A stretch of 64,000 nt of DNA, from the NCBI RefSeq assembly GCF_000003815.2, contig NW_023365769.1, positions 43,424 through 107,423 on the forward strand, written 5' to 3'. A model generated the notes under the pieces. It was not told the DNA's origin. It saw only the letters and a list, made by a program, of their open reading frames with translations, and ran no database searches. The stretch comes from Branchiostoma floridae (taxonomy: Eukaryota > Chordata > Leptocardii > Amphioxiformes > Branchiostomatidae). Each line of letters begins with the position of its first letter. The stretch's first letter is position 1. Below, one piece after another: positions 35,555 to 48,850 of this stretch. Position numbers and translations under genes: made by a program.

Positions 35555-35755
35555 ACAGACCTTTGATTGCAAAACATATCTGTTCCTACATTTTCAGTAT
35601 CACAAAGAAGCTAGGAGAAGTTGAATTCACTTAGTATACTAGTAGAATATGATCCTTTTGTTGGTCGACATTATAAATATTCCATGTATTTGTCAACTAT
35701 ATTTTTGTTGAGACCTGTGGGTATCATGTACAATAAAGGTCTTCATTCATTAAAA
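35555..35755 (+). mobile_element. LINE 3' end, short copy
   Basis: The frame reads LIAKHICSYIFSITKKLGEV before a TAG, matching the end of the frame at 3780-3850 (KHICSFISTITEKRGEVEF). The tail caataaaggtcttcattcat is identical to the one at about 3931-3950. Strongly 5'-truncated. Confidence 0.75.
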
Positions 35756-37234
35756 TTGGATAACAGATGAGCCACTGACTGTTTTATGAAAGATGTCATA
35801 GCAGTGAGCTTCAGGTGTAACAATGGCAGAATCATCCATCAAACATCCAGGACTTGATTATTCCTCCAGTAGGCGGCAATCCTCTGATGCAAGAAAAGTG
35901 ATTCTGTCTGAATGTGTAACTTATAAGCGAGAGACTTCATACTGCAAAGGCAATGTGTCAGTATCATGTCCGTGTGAGCAACGCCCGAGACTTTGTTTCA
36001 AAGGGTGCGGCAGTTGGAGTCATCCAGTGTTCGGAATACGTGATGACATGACATTTTTCCTAAAGGTTTTGATGGCATATAACAGCATCTCCTGGGGTTT
36101 ACCTTGCCATGTGAGGTGCTGAATATTGCTGGGTTGCGACATTTGTACTAAATGTGCAGGGAAAGTTTGAAGTTCATTCCTTGCAGACTGACTGTCTCTT
36201 CTTATTTTGTGTCTCCCACTCATCAATAAGGTTAGCAACAAATTTATAAAAAAATATCATCATACATGAAACATATTGCACCATCACATTGGTAATATCC
36301 AGGGCTATGCAATTCATCTTAAACTTTATCATTTTGCCTCATTAATGCCTTGCATTTTTACAATCATAGGAAGGCCAAACAATACCATGTAATTAATAGC
36401 TACATAATTTGTAATGGTACAAATCACCAAATTAATCACAAAGAATTCTAGCATTAAAATCTACTAGAAAGGTTTCAAACATCTTGTTATCATCCACCGC
36501 TGGGATAGCAATTTTTGCTGACTACTGTATTTCCTCTCCAAAAGAGCTCCACTCCCAATCCCCATGCACTGAGAGATTTATTTGTGCGCAAGTGTTTTGC
36601 AACAGTTTTGTAGGAAATATATCACTTAGAGCTTTCAAATGATTGTGACCCAGTCTGCCCATCCCCCACCACCCTACCATACTCTCATACCTCTAATGAA
36701 ACCATTCTCAGCTTGTTGCCAGAGAAATTGCCTCCCATTGGGGTATTCCACACCATCCTGTGTGTCATTCGGTGCGAGCCGCACATTTTCTTGCCAGTTT
36801 CCCTCCAATCAAAATTCCTCTGACGTCAATGCCAGGCAGCGTTTCTAGCATGAAAATGTCGCATCACCGGGGAAAGCCCGAAATAACAAGCAACAAAATG
36901 AGTCGGAAAAGAACAGGGTCAACTTGGGCATTTGAAGTTAGCGTGACTCCCCGTTGTGCATAAATGGAACAGTCTGTCGGGTTTGCAATTCATGAGCTTT
37001 CAGCGTAGGAGACTTTCAAACTCATGGCTGCATAACAGGTGCAGCACTCAGTTTGTCATTCTTGGTTTCATTTCCAATTCGCTGAAATGAATCTGTACTA
37101 AAAAACTTGCACAGAAGGCTACAATATTGTTTTATTTTCTTCATGTAGATAGAGTTACTACAGGAACATCGCTGGAAGATTGGAGATTCTCTTTGTTTGC
37201 TGGTACCCAAGTGTGGCAGTGACGGGACGGAATC
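35756..37234. promoter_or_regulatory. 5' flank of the SLC38A11-like gene
   Basis: No coding exon is supported. A perfect CRE (tgacgtca, 36821-36828) and a nearby ccaat word (about 36805) lie in a GC-richer stretch some 400 bp before the start codon at 37235. A ctacag acceptor-like word at about 37159 could mark an untranslated exon. The promoter assignment is inference. Confidence 0.3.
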
Positions 37235-40200
37235 ATGGATTCGGAAGCAACAGAAATGGAGGAGAAGAAATACATCATAGAAAAGTCCCAGGTAGGATGA
37301 TATTTACATGTACCTGTTTATAGATACATATTTAGTCACATGAAAAGGATATTTAGCAATTGAAAAGGATGTTGTATATAGGGAATTTGCAGTGTGCAAC
37401 CAATGCAAAAAAATTTGACATTTATATAGAATATTGATTGAGTTTTAACCTAAATATCATTTTTCATTTGTATTGTTCAAAGTTAATGTTACTAAATGTA
37501 ATTACTAAAGGAAAAACAACTAAAACTGTCCAATTTCAAAATTTGCTTGGGAATAGGCAATCAATCCCAAGTCAAATTTGGTCATTAGGGGGACCTCAGA
37601 GTTTAAATGAATGTCTAAATTTGTACTCCTAAACATAAGTGCATGGCATTCATTTTTCAATGTCCTGCAATTCCTTTTCATGTATTTTGTAGATATATAA
37701 TCAATGAGAAGCCGATTGCATGGCACTCAAGCAAGAAATATGCAATCTATGGTAGCACTGGACATAACATATTTGGACACCCCATCAGGCTCATAACCCC
37801 ATTATCTTGCATGTCTCAAAATATATGGAGCAAAGTACACAATGTACCATGACATGAAATCAGATGTCCTTGCCTTGACTGATAAGTCTCTTATCTAACC
37901 AAACTTGATCTCTAAAGCAAAAGCAGATCACTCAAATTACTGGCTATTCAGAAGCTATGGGTCCTAATTTGCCATCATTTGAGTCAAGTGCTTTTATTGA
38001 GTGTGCTTCAAAGGTGGCTTTTCATGTAAGCCACAGAATATGATGATTTGTCCATCAGTCAATAGTTCTAATGACAGCTGTGTGCTGTGGTGGGAGCAGA
38101 CGAATGAATTATTTATCTTGTTGGCCTTTAATGCGGTGGAAAATTCCACCAATTTGGTAAAGGATTAGCCTTTTCATGCTCCATTTGAATGATGAATTAA
38201 ATTACTGAAAATTGACTTAATTCAAAGACTTGGTAAGGGTAGAGTTTATTTTGAACATAGATGCTGTGGCCATTGTCATATGCTCAATGTTTTTCTTTAC
38301 AGGTTTTGGTATTTTTCTTAATACATGTGTATCACCTTGCAAATTTTGGTGTGTGTGTATGAGCAACTGTAATAGTTTTACTGCTTTGAACTTGTCAAAT
38401 GACTTTTATTGTTTTTCAAAGAAATGATGAATATTCATGGTGTAATATGAGACAGCAAAGCATAACACTATATCATGATGAATATTTCAGATTTAGTCCT
38501 TATACTCAGGTTAATGTATATTAAAGTATAACACTATATCATGATGAATATTTCAGATTTAGTCCTTATACTCAGGTTAATGTATATTTCATCAATTTGG
38601 AAGAGAATAGTTTTCAAGCTCTTGAGAGAATACAAATTACTAAAACATACCTTCTGCTTTCAATTTTAAGATTTATTTCTCAACAGTTGCACCAACTTAG
38701 ATCATCAAGAATGATGTACATATTGGGATCAGGCTCTGTTGGCTTTAGGCCTGTGCTACCATTAAAGATGTAAGAGGATAATAAAACATCGACTGACTTC
38801 AATGTCATGACCTACAGATTTGCTTTTGCATTGGTTTGAAAATGTATTCAAGTTCACAACCCATTAGATAATGCTGTTTGTATATTATTACTCTTTCTAA
38901 GAATCTCCTTTGATGGCTCATATTTTACATGAATTTATGTCATACCTGGATCATGATAACGTTTGATACGGGTGTTCCAGACCAATCCGTATTTTATGGT
39001 ATCACATCGGCTTCTACTTGTGCACCGCTGTTGAAAATTTGAATACTGCTGGATTTGGATGTTAGACGTTTGACATTGTCCATTTTTTTTGTTAGAGTTC
39101 TTTACATGCAGAGGACGTGATTTTCTCCAAAGCGTGAATGTCACTCTGATCCCCGGTGTGCCAGCCAGGCTAATTCCACCTGGTTTAACAGTAATACAGT
39201 AATGCCACATCCCTGTCCTAACCTCCTCTCGCCTTCTTCGCCTCTGACATGACCCGGCCAGCTGCAGCATGACACCCTGTAAGGCTTCATCCTTATTCAT
39301 GATAAAAGCGGTGTCGTAAGGTTCTAGTGTTTTACAGGTGTGAGTCAGAGCAGTGTGAATTACAGGCTGTAGAACTGTATGTCTCAGTGCCACTGCTGCC
39401 CTCTTTGATCCAAAAGTACAGCAAGTGGGCATCTTAAATTATATTGACTGGTTTCTTTTAACTTCAAAAAAAAGAACTTGGACACCACAGAATATCACAT
39501 AGGGATAGGTTGATAAGTCACATGCATGTAATTTTGGCTGCAAAATTTGACTATAACTCTATCTTGGTTGTCCATGCCATCGATGATGACTATAACTACT
39601 TGCACACTAATACTAGCTAAGGGGTCAGACATCATTCAGTGTTTTATAATTATTTTCTGTTTTTATTGCATTTGGAAACTAAAATCCCACTGTATAGAGG
39701 TTGACTCTTCCCAGTCTTAGTAAATTTCAACAAAGCAATTTTAGTAGCAAAGCAATTATCGACGACAATTTTGCAATCAGAGAAATTTGTATGAACAATC
39801 TGCACATAAAAGGCCTGCAAATTGTCTCTTTCATTTCCTGTTGTATGAACCAGGCAGCCCTCATCCAGCCCGTCCAATGAACTGTTAGCATCCCCCCAAT
39901 CCATCACTGAGACTACTCTACCTGATTAAGCCCAAATAATGCAGTTCCTGAATATGGATTTGTCAATCGAGCCAGCCAAATCCCTCCAGACGGTTTGGAG
40001 GCGTGTTTGTTTGATGTTGGAATTTGCGGCCTGATTCAATCAGCTCGGATCTAGCCAGGGTCGGATGATTCCAGGGGGGTGCGCTGGCATCTGGAAGCAA
40101 TGCCATAGATCAAGTTCAATCTTTATAGACTACGGGGAATGTGGAATTGCAATCTTTCCCCAACTTGTTGACATTTTGTATTCTGATAATGCGCTAAGAG

Positions 40201-43200
40201 ACATACTGGAAAGTCAGCCGGGCTTTAGACACGGCTATGTCTTAATTGGAAAACATTGATTTACAGACCCACTGTGGGACGCTTTGGCTAAATCATAACC
40301 CAGTCTGTACACATCACTCAGAATGTCTTCAGCACATTCCTATATGCTTGACAATTTCCTTGAGCTTCTACATTCTAATCTACCCACAAGGGAAATCTGG
40401 TTTCCCCACAGTAATATCCTGTTGTGTACTGTCTATAATTGCTTTGCCATCATCATACTTGCATGTCTACATATTTCAAACTTGTCATCATTCCCTTGCA
40501 CTCTAGACATACCCTAGCTGAACTAGTCTCTTTTTACAGCTGCAATCCAAAATTGATTGTCGTAGGATGAACCATCTTGTTGATTTCAATTGTCAATTCT
40601 CCGTATCTGTATCTGTATCTATATCTATATGGCCGGTATAACCTCTCTTCGGCATAACACACCAGCTTTGCAGGCACGCGGCGCGGCAGCAGCTGGTTAT
40701 ATTACACTGAATGACCCATCACACCTAACTTTTGTGCAGCAATCTGCAAGTGTTCTTTAAAACTACCAAGAGAAGATTACCCTTAACTGTGCTTGGTGAT
40801 AACGTATTCCACTCTACGATAAATACGAATTTTTGAATACATCAGTCCTCTGTATCTGTATCTATATATTAGCCAGTATAATTCTGGCTAGTTTTCTTGG
40901 AAATAAACAGTACCATCAGTAGCAAACTAATTCTGATCTGCAATTATACTGTAAATGCTTTTAATTTTGCAGGAATTCTATTTTGCTGTACAAAGAAAAT
41001 GGAGTGCTTGAGGTGGTTTTTGGATTGTGACTGGAACGACAATCATTTTTGGGGTGGTTTTAAGTTGACTGTGACGAGGACAAACACTAAACCACAAAAA
41101 TGAAACCAACTGTAACGTTATGTCTGTACTTGAAAAAAGGCCACAAAAAGTTTGACACACCAACTGCTTTTTCATGAGGTGACTGAAGAGGAAATTACTC
41201 AGAACATGATATAAAGTGCAGAGATATTTTATTGACAGACGACTTTGTGATTTTCAAGTAATTGCATTGGTTCAATGATTCCTTACAAACCTGATAAAAG
41301 AGATTTTGCAATCAATTTATGCAATACCTAGTGCTACAGTACTAGTTCCAAAGCATATTTGCCTGCATGATTTTATCAGTGACATCACAATTGAATGGGT
41401 CAAGGTTTTTACATCGAAAGTGGACGTCATGTCTGGTTTTTCAGACAAGTGACGTACTTCAGATAAATGTGTTTCTACTTTAAGTACATGTTGAGTGAAA
41501 AACCCATTTGTCTGAAGACCTGTTGAAGGGTGAGGAAAATATGCTGATGCTCATGATACAGATGATGATTAAGATGAAATTACAAAAAAATTCTATTTTT
41601 GGAGAAAGTGAAATTGCATTAAAAAGTTTCAAGGCTTCGGGTAGAATTGGATAGGACTATGATATTGATATGTGTCTTCAATACAAATGGAATTGTCAGA
41701 TGTAATAACTGCTGGCCCCAGAAGCATTTTAAGTTGCAGCAACTTTAACCACAATAAGACAACTTCTACGAAGTTGAAATTATTATACTACTTGTCAGAT
41801 TATTTGTGTAGGAATCTTGATATATTAATCAGTTTCCCTTTTTGCAAAATGTCCAATGGCATGTCATTTTTGTGATGTTACTTGAGACTCAGTGCCAAGT
41901 AAAATCACAATTTCTTTTAAAAACATTCACAACGTAACCTTCTATCCAACATACAAACTGCACATTCACTCTATGTTATTCTGGTCACATGCAGACAAGG
42001 TCATAGTATGCCCCCCATTGTCTCCAAGGCTAACTTGGGTCAACTCACAATCCTATGCAAAACACTGCTGCAATAAGTTCACAAACTTTTTACTTTGGTG
42101 CATAATTATATCTTTGGAGTTACTGTAGGAAGAATTGGCTTGGGTGGTTTAAATGTAGGGTTTTGTGGTGACAGTACATGTAACGCTAGTTCACCTTTAT
42201 CCGTGGAGTAACTTTATTTGCTGTTTTAAAACCAGGGGGTATGTAGGGATATCAAGTTGATGGACAGTGGTTTGAAAGCGCAATATTTTCGAAATTCAGC
42301 TTGTTTACGAATTTAAAACCACCTTCCGTCGCATTGACGTCCCTAATTACCCATTTTTTTTCAACAATGGATAAAGTTACCTCGCGGATAAAGGAGAACT
42401 AATTTTATGTATCATTTTGCCGGTGCTACATGAATATCTTGTGGGTCTCAACAGTTTTTCTGTTTGAACCTCCATTTGTACTTGAACAATGTTATGTACT
42501 AAAAGTGAAAAGTTTTCACTACTTACATCACATGTAGCAGACAAAATAATAAGTCTTAGTATAACACATTTCACAGAAAGAAGTTCAAGACAGTCATCAG
42601 ACAGCACTTTTGCATTGCATTTTGATCTAATAATCTTATTCAGACCTGCCACTACTAGTAATACCAGGGTAGCTCACATAATGTACATTGTGTAATTGGC
42701 TCTCCAATTCCATTTCTAAAAGAGCTCTGAGTGAATTCAGCAGTAGTAATTTTGTAGGGCACGTCTGGTAGCTCTAATGCAAGTACTTTATGTCAGAATA
42801 GAATGGCTGCCATCTAAATGTACAAGACACCCACTTTAGACAATCACATCAGAAGCCAACAAAGTAAGAGATCAACAGAGGCAGGCGATACCGAAATTCC
42901 GCGGTAATGAAATTGTCTGGGCCTTGCCTGTGTCCATTTGTCGTAGTTAGAGCTTGTATGGATGGTACTGCAAGGTGTAGGAGACATTCTTATGGTAAAT
43001 CGTGATGTCAAATGACAATGCAAAGCTTTTATTATAGCAAACCATTCTCTCCAACAACTGTCATTTGAAGCATTCCTATATTCCAATGTTGCAAATGAGT
43101 TTGGCTACAATGTGGAAGTTAGGTGTACAGAACTACATATTGCAATTTGACTCAATTGTCTACATGTATACTCATTGGTTTCAGAAGTATTCCCTCATTC

Positions 43201-46200
43201 AATAATCTATGTAATTTAAGATTNNNNNNNNNNNNNNNNNNNNNNNNNNNNNNNNNNNNNNNNNNNNNNNNNNNNNNNNNNNNNNNNNNNNNNNNNNNNN
43301 NNNNNNNNNNNNNNNNNNNNNNNNNNNNNNNNNNNNNNNNNNNNNNNNNNNNNNNNNNNNNNNNNNNNNNNNNNNNNNNNNNNNNNNNNNNNNNNNNNNN
43401 NNNNNNNNNNNNNNNNNNNGTTACCTTGCACTTTTTGCCTAAATATCGAAGCACGAAATCACATTTCACTTTTTGACCATGGCGTCCAGAGGAGTTTACT
43501 ACGTTGAATAATCAATACATACAATAACATATCTAGTTCAAACCTGCAGGCTCCAACCACCTGACAGCCCAGCACCATCCTCTTTCAGGATAATTGAAAA
43601 GAAACTCTCTAAGTGCCCAAGTGTCCTAAATAATTTGGCACCAGTGAAGACCCAAAGCACTTGGCATTTTGTTACCAATGTGTTGCTAGATCAAGTTTTC
43701 TTTACCAACCCCTTTGGGTGTTGAACCCTGGAAATCCCCAGTACAAGCGATCCATCTAGGTGTCAGCCTGCCGGAGTGCATTACCAGACGGACGATGTTT
43801 GGTGCGAGGCCTGCCTGGTACCCAGACGAGGTTAATGCAGTCATAGCACACACTTCCAGGCATGTGGTATTGATCTGCTCTTCCTGTCAGGTTTCATACC
43901 CATCAACAGCAGCTAAATTGTACCACATGGAGTGCGGTGTACCGAAAGTGCGAAAAGGAACGAAAAGGAACGAAAAGGAAAGTACCGAAAGTGCGAAAAG
44001 GAACGAAAAGGAACGAAAAGAAACGAAGTATGAAGCAAAGTGAAATAAAATCGATGGGAATATAAGGTAACGTTACTGTGGATGGAGGCAGAGGCTTGAA
44101 ATTCTAACTTAGTAGTGTAAGACCAGATTCAGATACCCAGGATAACAAAATTCCAAAGAAGCAACAAGTACATGCTAAGGCTTGACATGGCATCCCGGAC
44201 AATATTAGCTTAGTAGAGTCAGCATATATTTGCACAAAATACAAGGCAGCAAAATGTTTTCGTTATTCTATTGCTTCTTCCCTCGCTTTCCTTTCATCAT
44301 GATATGACTTGATCTGACAATATATCGCAACAGGCCTGTGTCACAAGCAAAAGACATTGCTATGATAAGAAAATGGTCCTCTGGGTAATTTGCTGATGTC
44401 ACCAAGATAGCGTTCTGTGGAGAGGTGGCCCTACACAGCCTGAAGCATTCATTGACCTAAATCTACTTTTTATCTTTCTTAGGCCACACCAATTTCATTT
44501 GTTGTTTCTTGGATTTCCCAACCTTATATTTTCCGATTTTAAAAAAAACAAAACTTTTTAAATTGATGGCCACACCTCGTGTTGACACAATTTCACAGCC
44601 TCTCCTTTCTCAATGAACTATAGGCCTCAAATTCCAGTAGCTGTGCGTGCCTACTTTGGACCGTACGTAAGTTTTCTTCAAACTTTGGACTTTGCTGCCA
44701 GGGACCCCTAAATTATCTGTAACTTGAGTAAGCCCCTCAATCTCTCCTACCCCCAACTTTTTGCAAAAATTTTTTTTAGACCGACCGACCCAATTCTTTT
44801 CAGAAAAAATCCGAGAAACAGCAAATAGAATGGGTGTGGCCTTACGGCAAAATATACAACTTCCCTTTCCTGAAGGCCAGCAGTTGAGCTAGGAAAACGA
44901 CATAAAGATATAAAAGAGTACCTCTATACATCATAATCAGCCAAGCAGCATATACCATGTTTTCTTATGCCATAAGTCATACATATTAAGCTGCACAAAT
45001 TTATGTATTTGTAAGTCCTGATTTACGTGGGACCTTTTTTTTTCTGACACGATAAATGTGCAATAATATCATAGAGGAAAACATAGGTATATCACACTGC
45101 ATTTATCATCATCAAAACACACTTAATGGTAATTCATGTTGCTCTTAACTTTCTATCACGCTCTTAAAGGCATCATGTACACTAAAACTATTCATGGAGA
45201 AGGCAAATCATATTTTGAAATGATGGTTTTGGAATGGGATGTCCCATGTTACTGAAATGTCAGATGTTATTTGGGATTTGTATGGGGACTGGTATTTTTC
45301 ATATTTTCTCACGAAAGGTTAAATGTACTCATGGGCCAGGTTATAAATAGCACACGGGAGCAGTTTCTGAGTATTCTAGCGACATACATAAATTTTAGCA
45401 CCAAAATTAGAGGGAATCTGTTCTAAAACAGTCATCATTTCCCATGTTTTACATTGGTGCTACCCTAATTCAGGGAGTGCCTTTGGGCTTAGGTCCTACA
45501 TTAGAGTATGTCATAAACCATGCACCATCTGGTTGTCTTGATGCAGGTCTTTCTTTTATTACATCTCAGAGAAACTAAGCTCATTAATGAGCATGAGGGG
45601 GTGTCAATATCCCCTCAAGGCTCCATCATCTCTCACGCTAACATGAATCTGAGATATTCAGTCTTGCCTTGGTGCTGAAAATTTGGTTATTGTAAAAAAA
45701 ATGATAGTTTGGTAAAAATAATCTTTTTCATGGTATTTGACAAGATAATCAACATGTTTTTGTTGAAGAAATTATATATATGGCTGTTTTATGGTTATCC
45801 TGCTTGAGCTGAATAAATGATGAATCTCTGATGACAGGATAGTGATTTGTGTTAGACCATAAATAAACTAATGGATGAGAGGAAGATATTACGATGTGGC
45901 ACGAAGTTTCCTGTAGGTTGCATGCTTTTGTAACACCTTAATACATCCAAAATCAATTATTTGTGATAAAAGAATCTTACACTAAGTGGTTTTAAAATCC
46001 TAATGCATGGGGTGTTGTATAACTTTTCTCTGCTCTTTTTCAAACAAAATGTCAAAATGCTCAATCAGTTGCCAGGATCCTTGGAAGAAAGGCAAATTTG
46101 TTCAGATTACTGCAGCACATTTTCCATTTCTGACCTTTTATGAATCAATATTAACCCAGTATCTTTCTTTACCCAATTTGTTGGAAACCAAATTAAGACA

Positions 46201-48816
46201 TGTTAGAAAGGTTACACAAATGTGCAAGGTGTAAGGGTTCAATATGGTGATATTTGCACAGGAAATGAGACATGGCAACAGCCCAAATGTTTTGACAGGA
46301 GTGCTTACACAGTGGGTGGAGGTAATCCTGTAGGGGTACAATAGAACAGATGTGATGGTAGTATGCAGTGGTTAGCGGCCCTGCCTCTGGAACTAGAAGC
46401 CATGAGTTCAAATCCAACTGTGTCGCTCATCCAACATGCATGCTACAAGAAAAGGTTGCAGTCCTTAGGACAGGACATTAAGCCGTTGTCTTCTGTTCAT
46501 TGTGCTTATCAAAAAGATCTAGGGTAATTTCCCTGGTACAATAAACCTGTATGTATTATACAAGTAGTGTCTTTCTTCTCTTTCACAACCAGTGGAAAAC
46601 TAACTCTTTGGTGAGCTAAAACTGGATAAAGATCCCTTTCTTTTCTTTCCACATCTCATGTGTTTTCAACAATAGATATTAAGCAGTAATGCTTGGGCCA
46701 GGATGAGTTGTGAGACACTAAGTTATGTAAGTACATTTCTACATCTTGGTAAATAGTTGATAAATTGTTGGCTGGGATTTGAACCCTGAACTTCAGGTTA
46801 CAGCTTTATATGCTTGAATCCAAGCTCACAAGACCTTTAAGAACAGTTTTTACATGTATGCTTTTCACCAACATACTACCAATAATGATAGTGACAAATG
46901 TATTAGCAAACATTCCAGGGGATATAAACCTTCCTTTCACCCGAGTCTTGTAATCTGCTTGAAAGATCTGGTGAATAGCCTAGGGGGCTTTTAGCGCCTC
47001 CCGGTTATGTATGTAGCAGCTTACATTGCCAGCAGGATCTTAGACTACACATTATGTTGTTCACATCTTTCTTGGCTAGTCAAACTTTAAAGCAGATTGA
47101 TAGGATTTATGTGAAGGAAGGAAGGATGAAATATGAGCATGATGAATCAGTGTTAAGATAGCAGTGAATAATAGGTTGATAGTGGTTTAAAGCAATGTTA
47201 GTTTGTTGTTTTGTTTTGTTTTCTTTGCTTAAATTCTTGGAACTGCATCTTTCCTTATGTCACACTGATATTTGATACTTTTTTTATGCCTACACACTAA
47301 ATGAAGAAAATACATCAAAAGATATGTTGTGTTTTACAATAGTGGGAGTAAGAACATGCATGTTTTTTGTAACATTTAGCATGCAAAATTATGTGCTTAT
47401 CAATTTTCTCCCATGAACCTAAATAGCAAGAACGCCCTGGGCAATATGTATTAAAAACATACGTATTCTTTTACCACCTTGGGAATAAGAACATACATAT
47501 ATCTGTAACATTTTTGCATACAAAAAACTGCATGTATATCAACTTTTCCCTTATAAACCTAATTAGCAAGAACGCTCTGGGCAATACAGACATCTACAGA
47601 CGTAAATATTACTTCATGTTGTGCATATTTTGTTTCTGATATTTCAAGTTACTTGACAGGTGCACTTTTCCCCTTGCGATTGTAGGTATACATATATATA
47701 TATATATATGGGTCAATGCAGTTGGTTGGCCCTATTAGGACAGCATTGTCCAATGCAAACCTTTACCCATTTACTGATTACTCCATTACATTAGCTGAGT
47801 AGCTTACAGCAAGAGGTTCTCAGCTTAGATTAAGCTTCTTGGCCTTGCTAAGTGCTCAGTGGTATTTCAAATGGAAGATGTACTTCTATATGTAAGAATG
47901 TAAGAACAGGTTGTCAGACAAATCCCATTTGTATAATATATCAATTCTCATATCCTTTAAGTCAAAATAAGTTTAAAAAAGAGATATTAATATATGACAA
48001 TATGAATTCAAACAAGCCAAGTAAAAGTGCATAATGTGGATTTGTAATATCCCTTGAGCTCCCATTCCCACTTTCAAGGTGCATTTATCATTACGTTGTG
48101 CCAACAAAATCAGGAAAAATCGTGCAATCAGTAAAACTAACAACAGAATCTGTATTCATGGGGGATTTTATCATCCAACTTTTATGGTCCTGATGTGGTT
48201 ATTAGAAAACAGGGGCCACCTTGTGACAGTAACTGGGCGTATCATTGACAGCTCAATATATAAAGGCTTACTAAAACATATTCATGAACACAACCATGTA
48301 TTGTGCTATGCTATGCTTTAAGCCATTTGTAGCATTATACCACCTATACCCAACTTACTAGACTTCAGTACTAGTAACTGTTCAGACCATAATTGTGTTA
48401 GATTGAGAGACACAATTTAATTGATCAAAGGCCCTTCGAAATTCCTACACATCCAAAAACATAAGCGCAGAGAACCATTTCAGACTGCCAGCAATTTTAT
48501 ATAGGAATGAAAGAAAAATTGCTCCAGGATATTTCTGACACACAGATGAGGTGGAGGGTCAGTGGATTAGAAATGTCATTGTTGTGTATTTAATGAGCTG
48601 TAACGTTACAGTATGTAGCAAGCCATCCAATTTACTGTCCAGATTGGAAAGTGGGCTATTATTGTTTATGGTCTAGTGGAGAGTAATGGCTCAATTTTGG
48701 TGGAGAAGATCATTTTGAGTTGTTTCATTCAGGGATAGTAGTGGCCAGTAAAAGTATCCTGAATTGTTGGTGTAAAACTATGTGTGTGTGTCTGTCTATC
48801 TGTCTACAGGGATAAA

Positions 48817-48850
<34 letters not shown>

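Noticed and set aside
43123-43476. Frames running through the 196-N gap
   Set aside because: Unknown bases; no support on either side.
43714-44043. 109-codon plus frame
   Set aside because: Its second half is the purine minisatellite; the first half has no family feature.
46367-46415. Possible tRNA gene (box A and box B)
   Set aside because: No complete cloverleaf and a SINE-like body follows.
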